From Nocardia jejuensis NBRC 103114 (GTDB lineage: Bacteria; Actinomycetota; Actinomycetes; Mycobacteriales; Mycobacteriaceae), in contig NZ_BDBU01000002.1 of the NCBI RefSeq assembly GCF_001613145.1, positions 62,001 to 126,000 on the forward strand: DNA of 64,000 bases, in the 5' to 3' direction. A model generated the notes under the pieces. The model was not told where the DNA came from. It did no database searches and was given only the letters and a program-made list of their open reading frames with translations. The translations under genes and the position numbers were made by a program. Shown in pieces: positions 26,472 through 33,754 of the stretch; the first letter of the stretch is position 1, and each line of letters begins with the position of its first letter.

Positions 26472-26557
26472 TCGGCTCGTCGTGGGTTGCCGCATCGAGA
26501 TGGGGTTGCCCGCCGATCCCGCACCAGTCGCGCTTGCCGGTTGCCTCCGCACGGTGC

Positions 26558-26681
26558 GCGGCAATGTAATGCATTCGGTGGCGGCGCCCGTTCGAATCTC
26601 GATCCGGCCTGGACCTCCATTCTGGCCCCCCGACAGTGCGAAAACTGACTGCCAGGGGCAGTTCATGGAGGTTCAGGCCGG
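26558..26681 (+). repeat. Inverted-repeat element, copy B
   Basis: A 124-base copy of the element at 12561-12681 (one 3-base insertion). The outer inverted repeat 26601-26618 / 26667-26684 matches at 16 of 18 positions and encloses 48 bases that include the hairpin ACTGCC-agg-GGCAGT; relative to copy A the loop differs while both stem arms are conserved. Both copies have the same orientation. The right end abuts the frameshifted HD-domain remnant, so the element may have inserted next to or into that gene. Confidence 0.75.
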
Positions 26682-26838
26682 ATTTACAACCTGCTGCTGA
26701 ACCACGGAGTGGACGAAGCGCCGCGCGGTTCGCACGCACCCATGCCACCTGGGCCGAACCCGACATCGATATCGACGACCTCCTGGTCGGTCTCGCCGAC
26801 AAGATCTGGAAGGCCGAACGGCCTACCCGATCACGACA
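26682..26838 (+). pseudogene. Frameshifted HD-domain phosphohydrolase remnant
   Basis: Reading IYNLLLNHGVDEA in one frame and then ARFARTHATWAEPDIDID and DLLVGLADKIWKAERP in another reproduces the middle of a bacterial HD-domain hydrolase. The N-terminal HD residues and the C-terminus are absent. It directly follows repeat copy B. Confidence 0.5.
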
Positions 26839-26875
26839 TCGACTGCGCCGCACTCAATCCGCGCTCGATGCGATA

Positions 26876-27427
26876 TTGCAGAGCGTCGCCACGCCTGAGT
26901 GTTTTCGGCACAGCAGTTCATATTTCGATACGTTCAGCTGTGTGCCGCTACTCCTCTTCGACGCTCTGTCGACCTGTCGTCTCGACACGCAGGCTCTGCG
27001 CACGGCCCTGCTGGGCTGCTTCGGCGTCTCGCAATCTCAGGTCTTCGTCAGCGCCGATGAGTGTCAGACCGAAGCGCTTCATGAGGTTCCGGCTGACCAT
27101 CATTTCGCGGTCTACTGCACGTATGAACAGGTAGGGGGAGACTTCGAGTCGGCTCTCTCGCTCAGTGTCGAAGCGGGGTTGGCCGACACAGCGAATCTCA
27201 ACGAATCAACCTTCGCGTCTTGGCTGGCGAACTATCTCGGGGGCGACTTGTTAGGCGCTTTCGGCGAACGGCCGGACCCTTGGCTATGGGGCCTGGCGAG
27301 GTCTGATGGAACGTCTGCCGTAGTCCATTTGGCTGAAAAGTTCGAGGACGGCGATCTGGTCGACAACGACCATTGTCCGTGCGGACATCTACACATGGAA
27401 GTCGTGTATGTAGTTGATTGTCAGTAG
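26876..27427 (+). CDS. Hypothetical protein (C-terminal part of a longer frame)
   Basis: The frame from about 26876 to 27427 encodes ~183 residues without a recognised family; it includes CRLDTQALRTALLGCFGVSQ and ends with a Cys/His pair (DHCPCGHLHMEVVYVVD). The same open frame continues upstream through the HD-domain remnant to 26636, which looks like an accidental fusion. The TTG at 26876 is a guess. Base composition is lower in GC than the neighbours, suggesting foreign origin. It overlaps the convergent pseudogene end by 7 bases. Confidence 0.45.
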   Translation: MQSVATPECFRHSSSYFDTFSCVPLLLFDALSTCRLDTQALRTALLGCFGVSQSQVFVSADECQTEALHEVPADHHFAVYCTYEQVGGDFESALSLSVEAGLADTANLNESTFASWLANYLGGDLLGAFGERPDPWLWGLARSDGTSAVVHLAEKFEDGDLVDNDHCPCGHLHMEVVYVVDCQ

Positions 27428-27766
27428 CGTTGGCGATCGTGCTCGTTGGATATGCTCCATACGTCGTAGGCGCACCCACTGCTGTCGAATTGGTTGAGAA
27501 GTCCGGTAGGGGTGGCGCCGGCGAAGTAGGAAGGGTCGTCGGGGTCGGTATCGACTACAAGGGCCTACAAGGGCTGCGGCGATGTTGTTGAGCGCCAAGG
27601 TCAATCGTGGGGAGTTCCGGTACGCGGTCATGGGTTGAGGGCGGCCCAGCAGATCGTAGGGTAACCATGCGTCGGTGTAGGTGAACAGGTGCGCGACCAG
27701 ATACGGCGATGCACCGTGGCGGCCCTCTGATGGTAAGGGCGACCGCATTGTGGCCCAGTCGAGCAC
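27421..27766 (-). pseudogene. Hypothetical gene broken by a 10-bp tandem duplication
   Basis: On the minus strand, the first part reads SPYLVAHLFTYTDAWLPYDL and then NSPRLTLALNNIAAAL. After a 10-base tandem duplication of CTACAAGGGC (27555-27574) the frame shifts; removing one copy restores a natural continuation DTDPDDPSYFAGATPTGLLN, then QFDSSGCAYDVWSISNEHDR, stopping at 27421. The family is unknown to me. The damage looks recent because both halves are otherwise intact. Confidence 0.6.
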
Positions 27767-27928
27767 CAGCCGGGGCGGATGGTTGGGTTTCTAGGCCTGC
27801 CGGAAACCGCGATGGGGCCGCCTCGCTTCGCGGTAGGAGCCGACGAACCGCGAGTTCGAGCGAATCGCATCACGGATTCTCGTCGAATTAGGACCGTAGC
27901 TGTCCTATCTCTGCGAAACACTCGACTC

Positions 27929-28441
27929 ATGAGCGAAACCGAATCGACTGTGGGACAGCCGGATCAGGCCGACATCACCGACTACAACGATCCGAACGCA
28001 CCATGGAACCAGGCGGGGGATCGGGAAGGCGGCATCGCCGACTGGAACGCCGATGTGATCAAGGAGTTCCGGGAGAACTCGGGCAAGGTGGGTGGTGCGT
28101 ATGCGGGCGGGGACCTCATCCTGCTCACCACCACGGGGGCCAGGAGCGGCAAGCGGCATACGACTCCGCTGGGGCCGCTGTATCGGGGCGAGACGATGTA
28201 CGTGAGCTCGTTCATCGAGGACAAGTACCCGGCGTGGTGGCACAACATCAAAGCGAATCCGCGGGTGACTATCGAGTTTCGGGGCACGACCCACCAGGGA
28301 GCCGGAAAGGTGCTCGAAGGCAAGGAATATGAGGAGTTCGCGGCCTGGGTGCTTGCCGACAACCCGCTGCTGGCGGACTTTCAGTCCAAGGTCGACCGGC
28401 CCCTGCCGCTGGTCGTACTGACTCTCGACGGCGAGAACTGA
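27929..28441 (+). CDS. F420-dependent (Ddn-type) nitroreductase family protein
   Basis: Split beta-barrel flavin/deazaflavin-binding protein of the Ddn family (~170 residues). The blocks DLILLTTTGARSGKRHTTPL, YRGETMYVSSF and PAWWHNIKANPRVTIEF are diagnostic. In mycobacteria these enzymes reduce quinones and nitroimidazoles with F420H2. The ATG at 27929 was chosen; the longer upstream frame overlaps pseudogene sequence. Likely cytoplasmic or membrane-associated and monocistronic. Confidence 0.9.
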   Translation: MSETESTVGQPDQADITDYNDPNAPWNQAGDREGGIADWNADVIKEFRENSGKVGGAYAGGDLILLTTTGARSGKRHTTPLGPLYRGETMYVSSFIEDKYPAWWHNIKANPRVTIEFRGTTHQGAGKVLEGKEYEEFAAWVLADNPLLADFQSKVDRPLPLVVLTLDGEN

Positions 28442-28456
28442 GCGTTCCACCCTCCC

Positions 28457-28487
28457 GCCCGGCGCGTGACGATCGCGCGCGCCGGGC
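28457..28487. terminator. Hairpin terminator between convergent genes
   Basis: GCCCGGCGCG (28457-28466) pairs perfectly with CGCGCCGGGC (28478-28487). It lies between the convergent Ddn-type and DoxX-like genes. Confidence 0.7.
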
Positions 28488-28499
28488 CGCGAACAGCGC

Positions 28500-28856
28500 T
28501 CACACCACGAACGGGAGCGCCGCCGCCACCGCCAGGGCCAGCATGCCGAGGCAGTTGATCCAGAACTCCGACCCCAGGAACCGGGCCCGATAATGGGCGA
28601 ACGCGGCGCACACGAAATAGGCGATCACGCCGACCGCGGTGGCGAGTCCGACGCCGGGATACTTCAGTCCGACAAGCAGGCCGGCTGTGGCCGCCAGCTT
28701 GATGGCGATCAGCGCCCACCACCACTCGCGTGGAAACCCGACGCCGTCGAGGCATCGCTGAATGAACAGGGGCGGACGCACCGATATGAGCGCGTCGCCG
28801 AACAGCGAAAGCGCGAGTAGTGCTGGTAGCCACCATGGTTCAGGCGCGTGGATCAT
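28500..28856 (-). CDS. DoxX-like small membrane protein
   Basis: A 118-residue membrane protein with four predicted helices, resembling DoxX-like proteins (ALIAIKLAATAGLLVGLKYPG and the final FWINCLGMLALAVAA). Function unknown; some relatives contribute to redox or stress defence. Its ATG overlaps the stop of the upstream TetR gene by 4 bases (ATGA), so the two are translationally coupled and share the operator-controlled promoter. Confidence 0.8.
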   Translation of the reverse strand: MIHAPEPWWLPALLALSLFGDALISVRPPLFIQRCLDGVGFPREWWWALIAIKLAATAGLLVGLKYPGVGLATAVGVIAYFVCAAFAHYRARFLGSEFWINCLGMLALAVAAALPFVV

Positions 28857-29458
28857 TGGTTCCCCCTCGGATGAGTGATGACGAATTCGATGGTCTGTCG
28901 TAGCTGGTCGGCCGCGTCGGGCATCGCGATGGCACCGCTGGATGCGGTCATCAGCACGCCGAGGTATGCGAGATAGATGGTTCGAGCCCCGCGGCCGACC
29001 TCGCCGCGGGGCAGTGCTGATCGGCCGAGCACGGTTTCGAGTTCGCCCAGCAGTGCCAGCGCGAGGTCTCGAAAGATCGCGGACTCATGGTTTCCACGGA
29101 CGAGGATCGACAAATACTCGCGTGAGAGCTCGGAGTCGACCGCGAAATATCCGACGAAGGGCTCGAAGAGCTTCAGCACATCCTCGGCGGTCGTGGTCGC
29201 GGTCGTCGAGGGTGTGAGTCCGGTTTTCCTGCTGTCGTGCACCGCGCTGATCCAGTTGTCGAAGAGCGAGACGAGCAGTGCGTCCTTTTCCCCGACCGCC
29301 ATGACCGTCCCGGTGCTCACCGTCGCCTCGGCGGCGATCTGACGAATCGTGGTCGCCTTGAAGCCCTGGGCGCGGAACAGCCGTTCGGCTGCCGCCAAGA
29401 CCTTCTGCCGGGTCGCTGCTTGTTGCTCCGACCGTGACTGAACATGTTCACTGAACAT
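28853..29458 (-). CDS. TetR-family regulator
   Basis: A 201-residue TetR repressor: HTH TRQKVLAAAERLFRAQGFKA and TTIRQIAAEATVSTGTVMAV at residues ~16-60 and a divergent helical ligand domain. It forms a two-gene operon with the DoxX-like gene. Two palindromes TGAACATGTTCA lie at the very start of the gene and the ATG itself is inside the upstream palindrome, which points to autorepression and a leaderless or near-leaderless transcript. Confidence 0.88.
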   Translation of the reverse strand: MFSEHVQSRSEQQAATRQKVLAAAERLFRAQGFKATTIRQIAAEATVSTGTVMAVGEKDALLVSLFDNWISAVHDSRKTGLTPSTTATTTAEDVLKLFEPFVGYFAVDSELSREYLSILVRGNHESAIFRDLALALLGELETVLGRSALPRGEVGRGARTIYLAYLGVLMTASSGAIAMPDAADQLRQTIEFVITHPRGNQ

Positions 29459-29463
29459 GTTCA
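29439..29463. promoter_or_regulatory. Double palindromic operator at TetR gene start
   Basis: TGAACATGTTCA occurs perfectly at 29439-29450 and again at 29452-29463, centres 13 bases apart. The start codon of the TetR gene lies within the second copy. Tandem 12-bp palindromes are a plausible cooperative TetR site. Confidence 0.7.
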
Positions 29464-29743
29464 GAACGCTATCACGAAGGCGGCGCGAAGACCATCTGCT
29501 GGATCAGGCGAGGGGCGATGGGCCGCAGGAACTTTCCGGGGATCGCGGTGTGTTCATCTGATGCCGCGGTGGCCGGTTCGCTCGGCGCGGTCAGGGCCTG
29601 GGCCCGAGCCGGCGGCGGGAAGGTCAACGCCCGGGGGGGAAGTCACGTCGGTGGGCGAAGGTCCCGGCACATCCGCGTGAGCGGCGTGCGGGGAGAACCT
29701 TCTCGTGCGAGCTCGGGCCGGATGCCCGGCGTGCCGCGTGCGA

Positions 29744-30671
29744 TCAGGTCAGCGGTGTGACCTCACTCGGACCCTGCCGGTAGCGGGTCATGGTCAGGCG
29801 CTGCTCGTGGTCGTTGTACTCGGGAATGGGAAGGGGGAACCAGTAACTGCCGTCGAGCCAGAGTTGTCCCATGAGGGGGACGGGCTTCTGCAGGATGTTG
29901 ACGCCCCGGCCGTGGGGTGGGTTCTGGAAGGTGCCGACGGGGGGAGCCGTCGATGAAGAAGTTGACGTGATCGTCGTCGAGCCGGACGGCGTAGGCGTGA
30001 TCGCCGGACAGCAGTGCGGGGTCCAATGGTTGGATCTGGGGAATCAGCTCACCACCGCGTTTGACCATGAGAAAGAAGCCTCGGGGTAGTTCCTGGCCCA
30101 GCACGTTGAAGATCGGGCGGGTGAGTTCGCTTGCGGCGCCGACCAATCCGTGCGAGCCGTTGTACATGAACCAGGCGAGCTCGAGTCCGAGCGGATCGAT
30201 CGCGCGATTGGACACGCCCCATCCGGCTGTGCCGTTGTGGGAGGTCAGATCGGGTGCGCCCTTGATGTCCATGGTCATGGTCTGCCCGGGCTCGAAGATC
30301 GGCTTCGGCAGGATCTCCGAATTGTTGTAGGGGAACACGCCTTCCAGGGTGGGTGGGTTGATCATGGTGACGCCGTCGGCACCGTAGGTGGTGGTCGAGT
30401 ACCCGACATTGGTGGTGCACCAGTCGGCGGCGGGGGCGGTCGTGAAGTGCTCGTCGATCGGGCGGGTCGGCTGAGGGTCGCCGGTGCCGATGTACCCCGC
30501 GAAGGCGTTCACGTTGAGTACCGCGCAGTTCGGCAAGCCGTCGTCCCAGCCTGGCAGCTGAATGTTCGGATCGGCGTCCGCGGTGCCGGTGGCCATGGCG
30601 GCGCCGATCAGGAGGCTGGTCAGCCCTGCCAGCGTCTTGACCGGACCGGATGGGCGATGCGTGGTGCTCAT
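29744..30671 (-). pseudogene. Exported protein gene with a single-base frameshift
   Basis: Signal peptide (GPVKTLAGLTSLLIGAAMAT, cleavage near ADA) followed by a ~270-residue secreted domain (PTLEGVFPYNNSEILPKPIF; DHAYAVRLDDDHVNFFIDGS) of unrecognised family. After FFIDGSP the frame derails into Pro/Arg-rich sequence and stops at 29763. Treating the six-base G run at 29939-29944 as five restores VGTFQNPPHGRGVNILQKPV, then LMGQLWLDGSYWFPLPIPEY, ending at 29744. It is thus a natural frameshift or a sequencing error. It shares a divergent control region with the linalool-dehydratase-like unit. Confidence 0.7.
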
Positions 30672-30713
30672 GTCTTCTCCCGCGTGAATAGATGAGACGA
30701 TTACATGCTCACC

Positions 30714-30759
30714 CTATCAACATGTCTATCGCCTGCTCATTCGGCTGACATGTTGATAG
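30714..30759. promoter_or_regulatory. Large inverted-repeat operator, divergent promoter
   Basis: CTATCAACATGTC (30714-30726) and GACATGTTGATAG (30747-30759) form a perfect 13-bp inverted repeat with a 20-base spacer; weaker symmetry (GAGACG/CGTCTC) extends outward on both sides to about 30694 and 30779. It lies between the divergent exported-protein gene and the small ORF/LDI-like operon and probably coordinates both. Confidence 0.7.
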
Positions 30760-30815
30760 AGTGAATGTAAGAACGTCTCAGTGCCGCATGTTCGACGCGG
30801 CCTCGGTGGAAACGA

Positions 30816-30986
30816 GTGACCACAATGCCGTGTTGTCTCCTGGCCGGGTTTCTGTCCGCCTGCGCTCTGACCCTCTGGCGTCGACTACGCGGGCAACCTG
30901 TCGCGCCGGCCGATTTCGCGCCGACCGCCCGGCGCGATGGCCCCGAGGTTCCGTCCACCGCATCGCGGGAACAGGTGGCCGCCTGA
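30816..30986 (+). CDS. Small membrane ORF translationally coupled to LDI-like gene
   Basis: A 56-codon frame starting at GTG 30816 (MTTMPCC...) with GGTGGAAA just upstream; residues ~5-20 (PCCLLAGFLSACALTLW) form one hydrophobic segment, then a basic and Pro/Ala-rich tail. Its TGA overlaps the ATG of the next gene as TGATG, the classic arrangement for coupled translation. No family recognised. The coupling and ribosome site are the evidence that it is real. Confidence 0.5.
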   Translation: MTTMPCCLLAGFLSACALTLWRRLRGQPVAPADFAPTARRDGPEVPSTASREQVAA

Positions 30987-32398
30987 TGGGCAGCAGGTCG
31001 CGAACAATGCCCGAGGTCACCGAATCCAGCGCCGAGGACCTTGCGTTCCAGCGCTTCGTCCTGGATCTGGCCTTGCAACCGCTCGATCGCTTCGACGGAT
31101 TCGACCGCATCGAACAGATCGGTGGCAGCGCACTGCGCTACCAGCTCAACTTCATCGGCTACGCGCTCTCGATGGCGCAGTACACCCGAACGCCGGCCTT
31201 CACCGGCTACCTGGCCGAGGCTCAGCGCAACGCGATCACGAAGATGTGTGACAAACGCGTATGGGGCTACTGGGCGGCGGAGAGCCTGCTCGGCTACGCC
31301 AGGATCAACACCGATCCGATCAAGCACGCCAATGTCATGTACACTGGATTCTTCGGCGTGATGATCGGGCTGTACGAAACGCTCAACCCCGACTCCACCT
31401 TCGATCGACCGGGATCGCTACGGTTGCAATGGAATTCGCGCCGGAGTCACGACTACGACTTCGAGCGCCTGGCGCGGGCCATTCGCACGAACATGCTGGC
31501 CGACGAGAACTGCCCGCAGTACGCGTGTGAACCCCACCTCATCTATCCGATCTGCAACACCTTCGCCTTCAACACCCTGGTGATGCACGACCGCATCCAC
31601 GGCACCGAACTCACCGGCGATCTGGTCGAGCGCATCCGGCACAGTTACCTGCACGAGGGGTGGCGACTTCGCAACGGGCGCTTCATTCCCGGGCGACTGG
31701 GCCCGTCGATCAACGCGTGCCCGCCGGTGCTGGCCTACGACGCGGGCATGGCGGCCTGGCTCAACGCGATGATGCCCGATCTCGCCCGGGGCACCTGGCG
31801 CACCATTCGCGATCGATACGTCGACTTCGACGGCGGCACCCTGCGACTGCGCGGAAACGCAAGAGCCAGAATCGATCTCGGCAACTACAACTTCACCAAG
31901 GGTGATGGCATGACCCGGGTCTTCCTGGCCACCGCCGCCGCCGAACTCGGCGAGCCCGACCTCGCTCGCGCGCTCACCGAGTCCCTGCACGACCGTTACC
32001 GTGTTCTCGAGCGCAACGGCGCGCGCCGCTTCGCCGAGGTCTCCACGGTCACCAACGCACATCACGCGCTGGCCCGGTTCGCGCGGCCCGACGGGCTGCG
32101 CGACCTGATCGGCGGAAATGTGCCGCAGCAGTGGCGAACCGGTCCGATCCTGGCCTCGGTGGCCTACCCGGACGTGTTGGTGGCCAAGGCGGTCACCGAT
32201 GGCGATTCACTCGATCTGGTGCTGCGTCCGGGTGATGGCGCCAAACGCGTTCGCCTTGCGTTGCAACGACTTACACCGCACCGCGGCTATCGCGTCCGAG
32301 GCGCCGTCGAACCGCACCTCACGGCGGACGAATCCGGCAGTGCCACCATCGAAGTCGAGCTGATCGACCGTCACGAAGTACAGCTCACCCCGGCCTAG
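30986..32398 (+). CDS. Linalool dehydratase/isomerase-like protein
   Basis: A ~470-residue protein resembling the linalool dehydratase/isomerase (LDI) family: RVWGYWAAESLLGYARINTD, PIKHANVMYTGFFGVMIGLY, CEPHLIYPICNTFAFNTLV and MHDRIHGTEL match the family's alpha/alpha-barrel core. LDI of Castellaniella interconverts geraniol, linalool and myrcene; actinobacterial relatives are uncharacterised. The ATG at 30986 overlaps the stop of the upstream small ORF. No signal peptide, unlike the periplasmic Castellaniella enzyme. The DUF5134 membrane protein follows 5 bases later. Confidence 0.72.
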   Translation: MGSRSRTMPEVTESSAEDLAFQRFVLDLALQPLDRFDGFDRIEQIGGSALRYQLNFIGYALSMAQYTRTPAFTGYLAEAQRNAITKMCDKRVWGYWAAESLLGYARINTDPIKHANVMYTGFFGVMIGLYETLNPDSTFDRPGSLRLQWNSRRSHDYDFERLARAIRTNMLADENCPQYACEPHLIYPICNTFAFNTLVMHDRIHGTELTGDLVERIRHSYLHEGWRLRNGRFIPGRLGPSINACPPVLAYDAGMAAWLNAMMPDLARGTWRTIRDRYVDFDGGTLRLRGNARARIDLGNYNFTKGDGMTRVFLATAAAELGEPDLARALTESLHDRYRVLERNGARRFAEVSTVTNAHHALARFARPDGLRDLIGGNVPQQWRTGPILASVAYPDVLVAKAVTDGDSLDLVLRPGDGAKRVRLALQRLTPHRGYRVRGAVEPHLTADESGSATIEVELIDRHEVQLTPA

Positions 32399-32403
32399 CA
32401 TCC

Positions 32404-32940
32404 GTGCACACCACCCTCCCGCCCGCGATCATGGGAATCGCGACGGCCCTGTGCCTGTGCGGTGCGGTTGTCGCGGCCGCACACCTCCTGCGGCCGCATC
32501 CGACCGAACACGCTCTCTACAGTGGCCGGGCCTCCGACCTCAACCACCTCGCGATGCTCACGGCCATGGCCGTGATGTGGAGCGATACGTCGCTCCCGAT
32601 CACGCTCTGGCGTGCGGTATTCGGGGCACTCGCGGCATCGGCGCTGCTGGCCCTGTTGACCCGTGGGTATGCGGGCTCGCGCACGGAACGCATCGGATCG
32701 GCGGCGTACCACTGTGTCTCAGCGCTGGCGATGCTGTACGCCGGCTCCGCCCATCACACCGTTTCGCTCCCGGTCCTGGGCTGGACCCTCACCGCCCTGT
32801 TTCTACTCGACGCGGCAGTAGTCGCAGCGGTCGCCGTGACCCCGGCCACCCCCTCCCGCCGCGACTTCCTGGTCACCGTATTCCCGCATCTGGTCATGGA
32901 TCTCGCCATGGCCTCGATGCTGGCAGTGGTTTTGGTATGA
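32404..32940 (+). CDS. DUF5134 membrane protein
   Basis: A 178-residue protein with about five or six hydrophobic helices, His-rich loops (HLLRPHPTEH, DLNHLAMLTAMAVMW, HHTVSLPVLGW) and a C-terminal FPHLVMDLAMASMLA, matching actinobacterial DUF5134. The conserved histidines suggest metal or copper involvement (inference). GTG start only 5 bases after the LDI-like gene: same operon. Confidence 0.8.
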   Translation: MHTTLPPAIMGIATALCLCGAVVAAAHLLRPHPTEHALYSGRASDLNHLAMLTAMAVMWSDTSLPITLWRAVFGALAASALLALLTRGYAGSRTERIGSAAYHCVSALAMLYAGSAHHTVSLPVLGWTLTALFLLDAAVVAAVAVTPATPSRRDFLVTVFPHLVMDLAMASMLAVVLV

Positions 32941-32969
32941 GTTCCGGACGGTCGTCGCGAGGCCCGCGG

Positions 32970-33344
32970 TCACGACAACGGCGGGAGCCACGGGACCGCG
33001 TTGTGGGCGAAGCTCTGCCTGACCGGGACCATGCCGGTGTGATCGTCCAGCGCCATCATCGTGACCCCGACGAGTCCGGCCTCGTCTCCTGTGGACGCCA
33101 CGGTCGATCCGCACAGCGGGCAGAACCCCCGGCGTATCCCCGGGAATGTCTCGAACCAGGTCGGCTCCCCGCCCGGACCGGTCCAGGCGAATCCCTCTTC
33201 CGGAAACGACACCCAGGACACCACCGGCGCGCCCGAGAGCCGCTGGCAGTGGGCACACGAACACAGGTGCGGGAAGTCCGGGTCACCGGTGGCGGAGAAC
33301 CGGATATTGCCGCAGAGGCAACCGCCGTGCATGGTCTGGGACAC
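32970..33344 (-). CDS. GFA-family zinc protein
   Basis: Glutathione-dependent formaldehyde-activating (GFA)-type protein of ~124 residues. Zinc ligands are visible as GGCLCG, CSCAHCQRLSG and GFCPLCGS. Actinobacteria lack glutathione, so the Gfa name denotes the fold, not formaldehyde activation. I chose the GTG at 33344 (VSQTMHGGCLCG) with TAGGAT upstream; an ATG at 33332 is the alternative. Confidence 0.85.
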   Translation of the reverse strand: MSQTMHGGCLCGNIRFSATGDPDFPHLCSCAHCQRLSGAPVVSWVSFPEEGFAWTGPGGEPTWFETFPGIRRGFCPLCGSTVASTGDEAGLVGVTMMALDDHTGMVPVRQSFAHNAVPWLPPLS

Positions 33345-33414
33345 GACGCGAATCCTAGCCAGCCACAACGACACAGCAGCGCAACGGCGCAGTGTCGCAG
33401 CATGTGAGGCGTGA

Positions 33415-33545
33415 GCGGTTCTGCCTTCGTCGATGACGAGTTGTGTGCCGGTGAGGTAGGGGTGTTCGGGGGAGACGAGAGTCAGGGCGATGCGGCGATT
33501 TCGTTGAGGGTGGCGACGCGGCCGAGACAGGGGATGTCGAACGAC
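33415..33545 (-). pseudogene. C-terminal remnant of a short-chain dehydrogenase
   Basis: On the minus strand GRVATLNEIAA and, in a shifted frame, ALTLVSPEHPYLTGTQLVID reproduce the C-terminus of an SDR enzyme. The rest of the gene is absent and a frameshift separates the two parts. Confidence 0.5.
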
Positions 33546-33568
33546 GCCCAGTGCGGCATCGCCACGGC

Positions 33569-33697
33569 ATGATCGCCGACCGCCTCACCCTCGGAATCGC
33601 CACCGTCGAAACCCATATCACCAACCTCAGGGCGAAAACCGGTGCCACCAACCGAGTTCGACCGGCGATTCACGGGATTCGTCACTCCCCGCACTGA
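33569..33697 (+). pseudogene. Remnant of a LuxR-type helix-turn-helix
   Basis: The 42-codon frame reads IADRLTLGIATVETHITNLR and AKTGATNRVRPAI, a LuxR/GerE HTH lacking its first helix and the whole sensor portion. It lies next to the SDR remnant in a region without intact genes (33345-33754). Confidence 0.5.
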
Positions 33698-33754
33698 GGT
33701 CGCGGACGGTCCGGCCCCGCAGCGGAATATCTCGAGGAAGCGAGGCTTGGCAAA

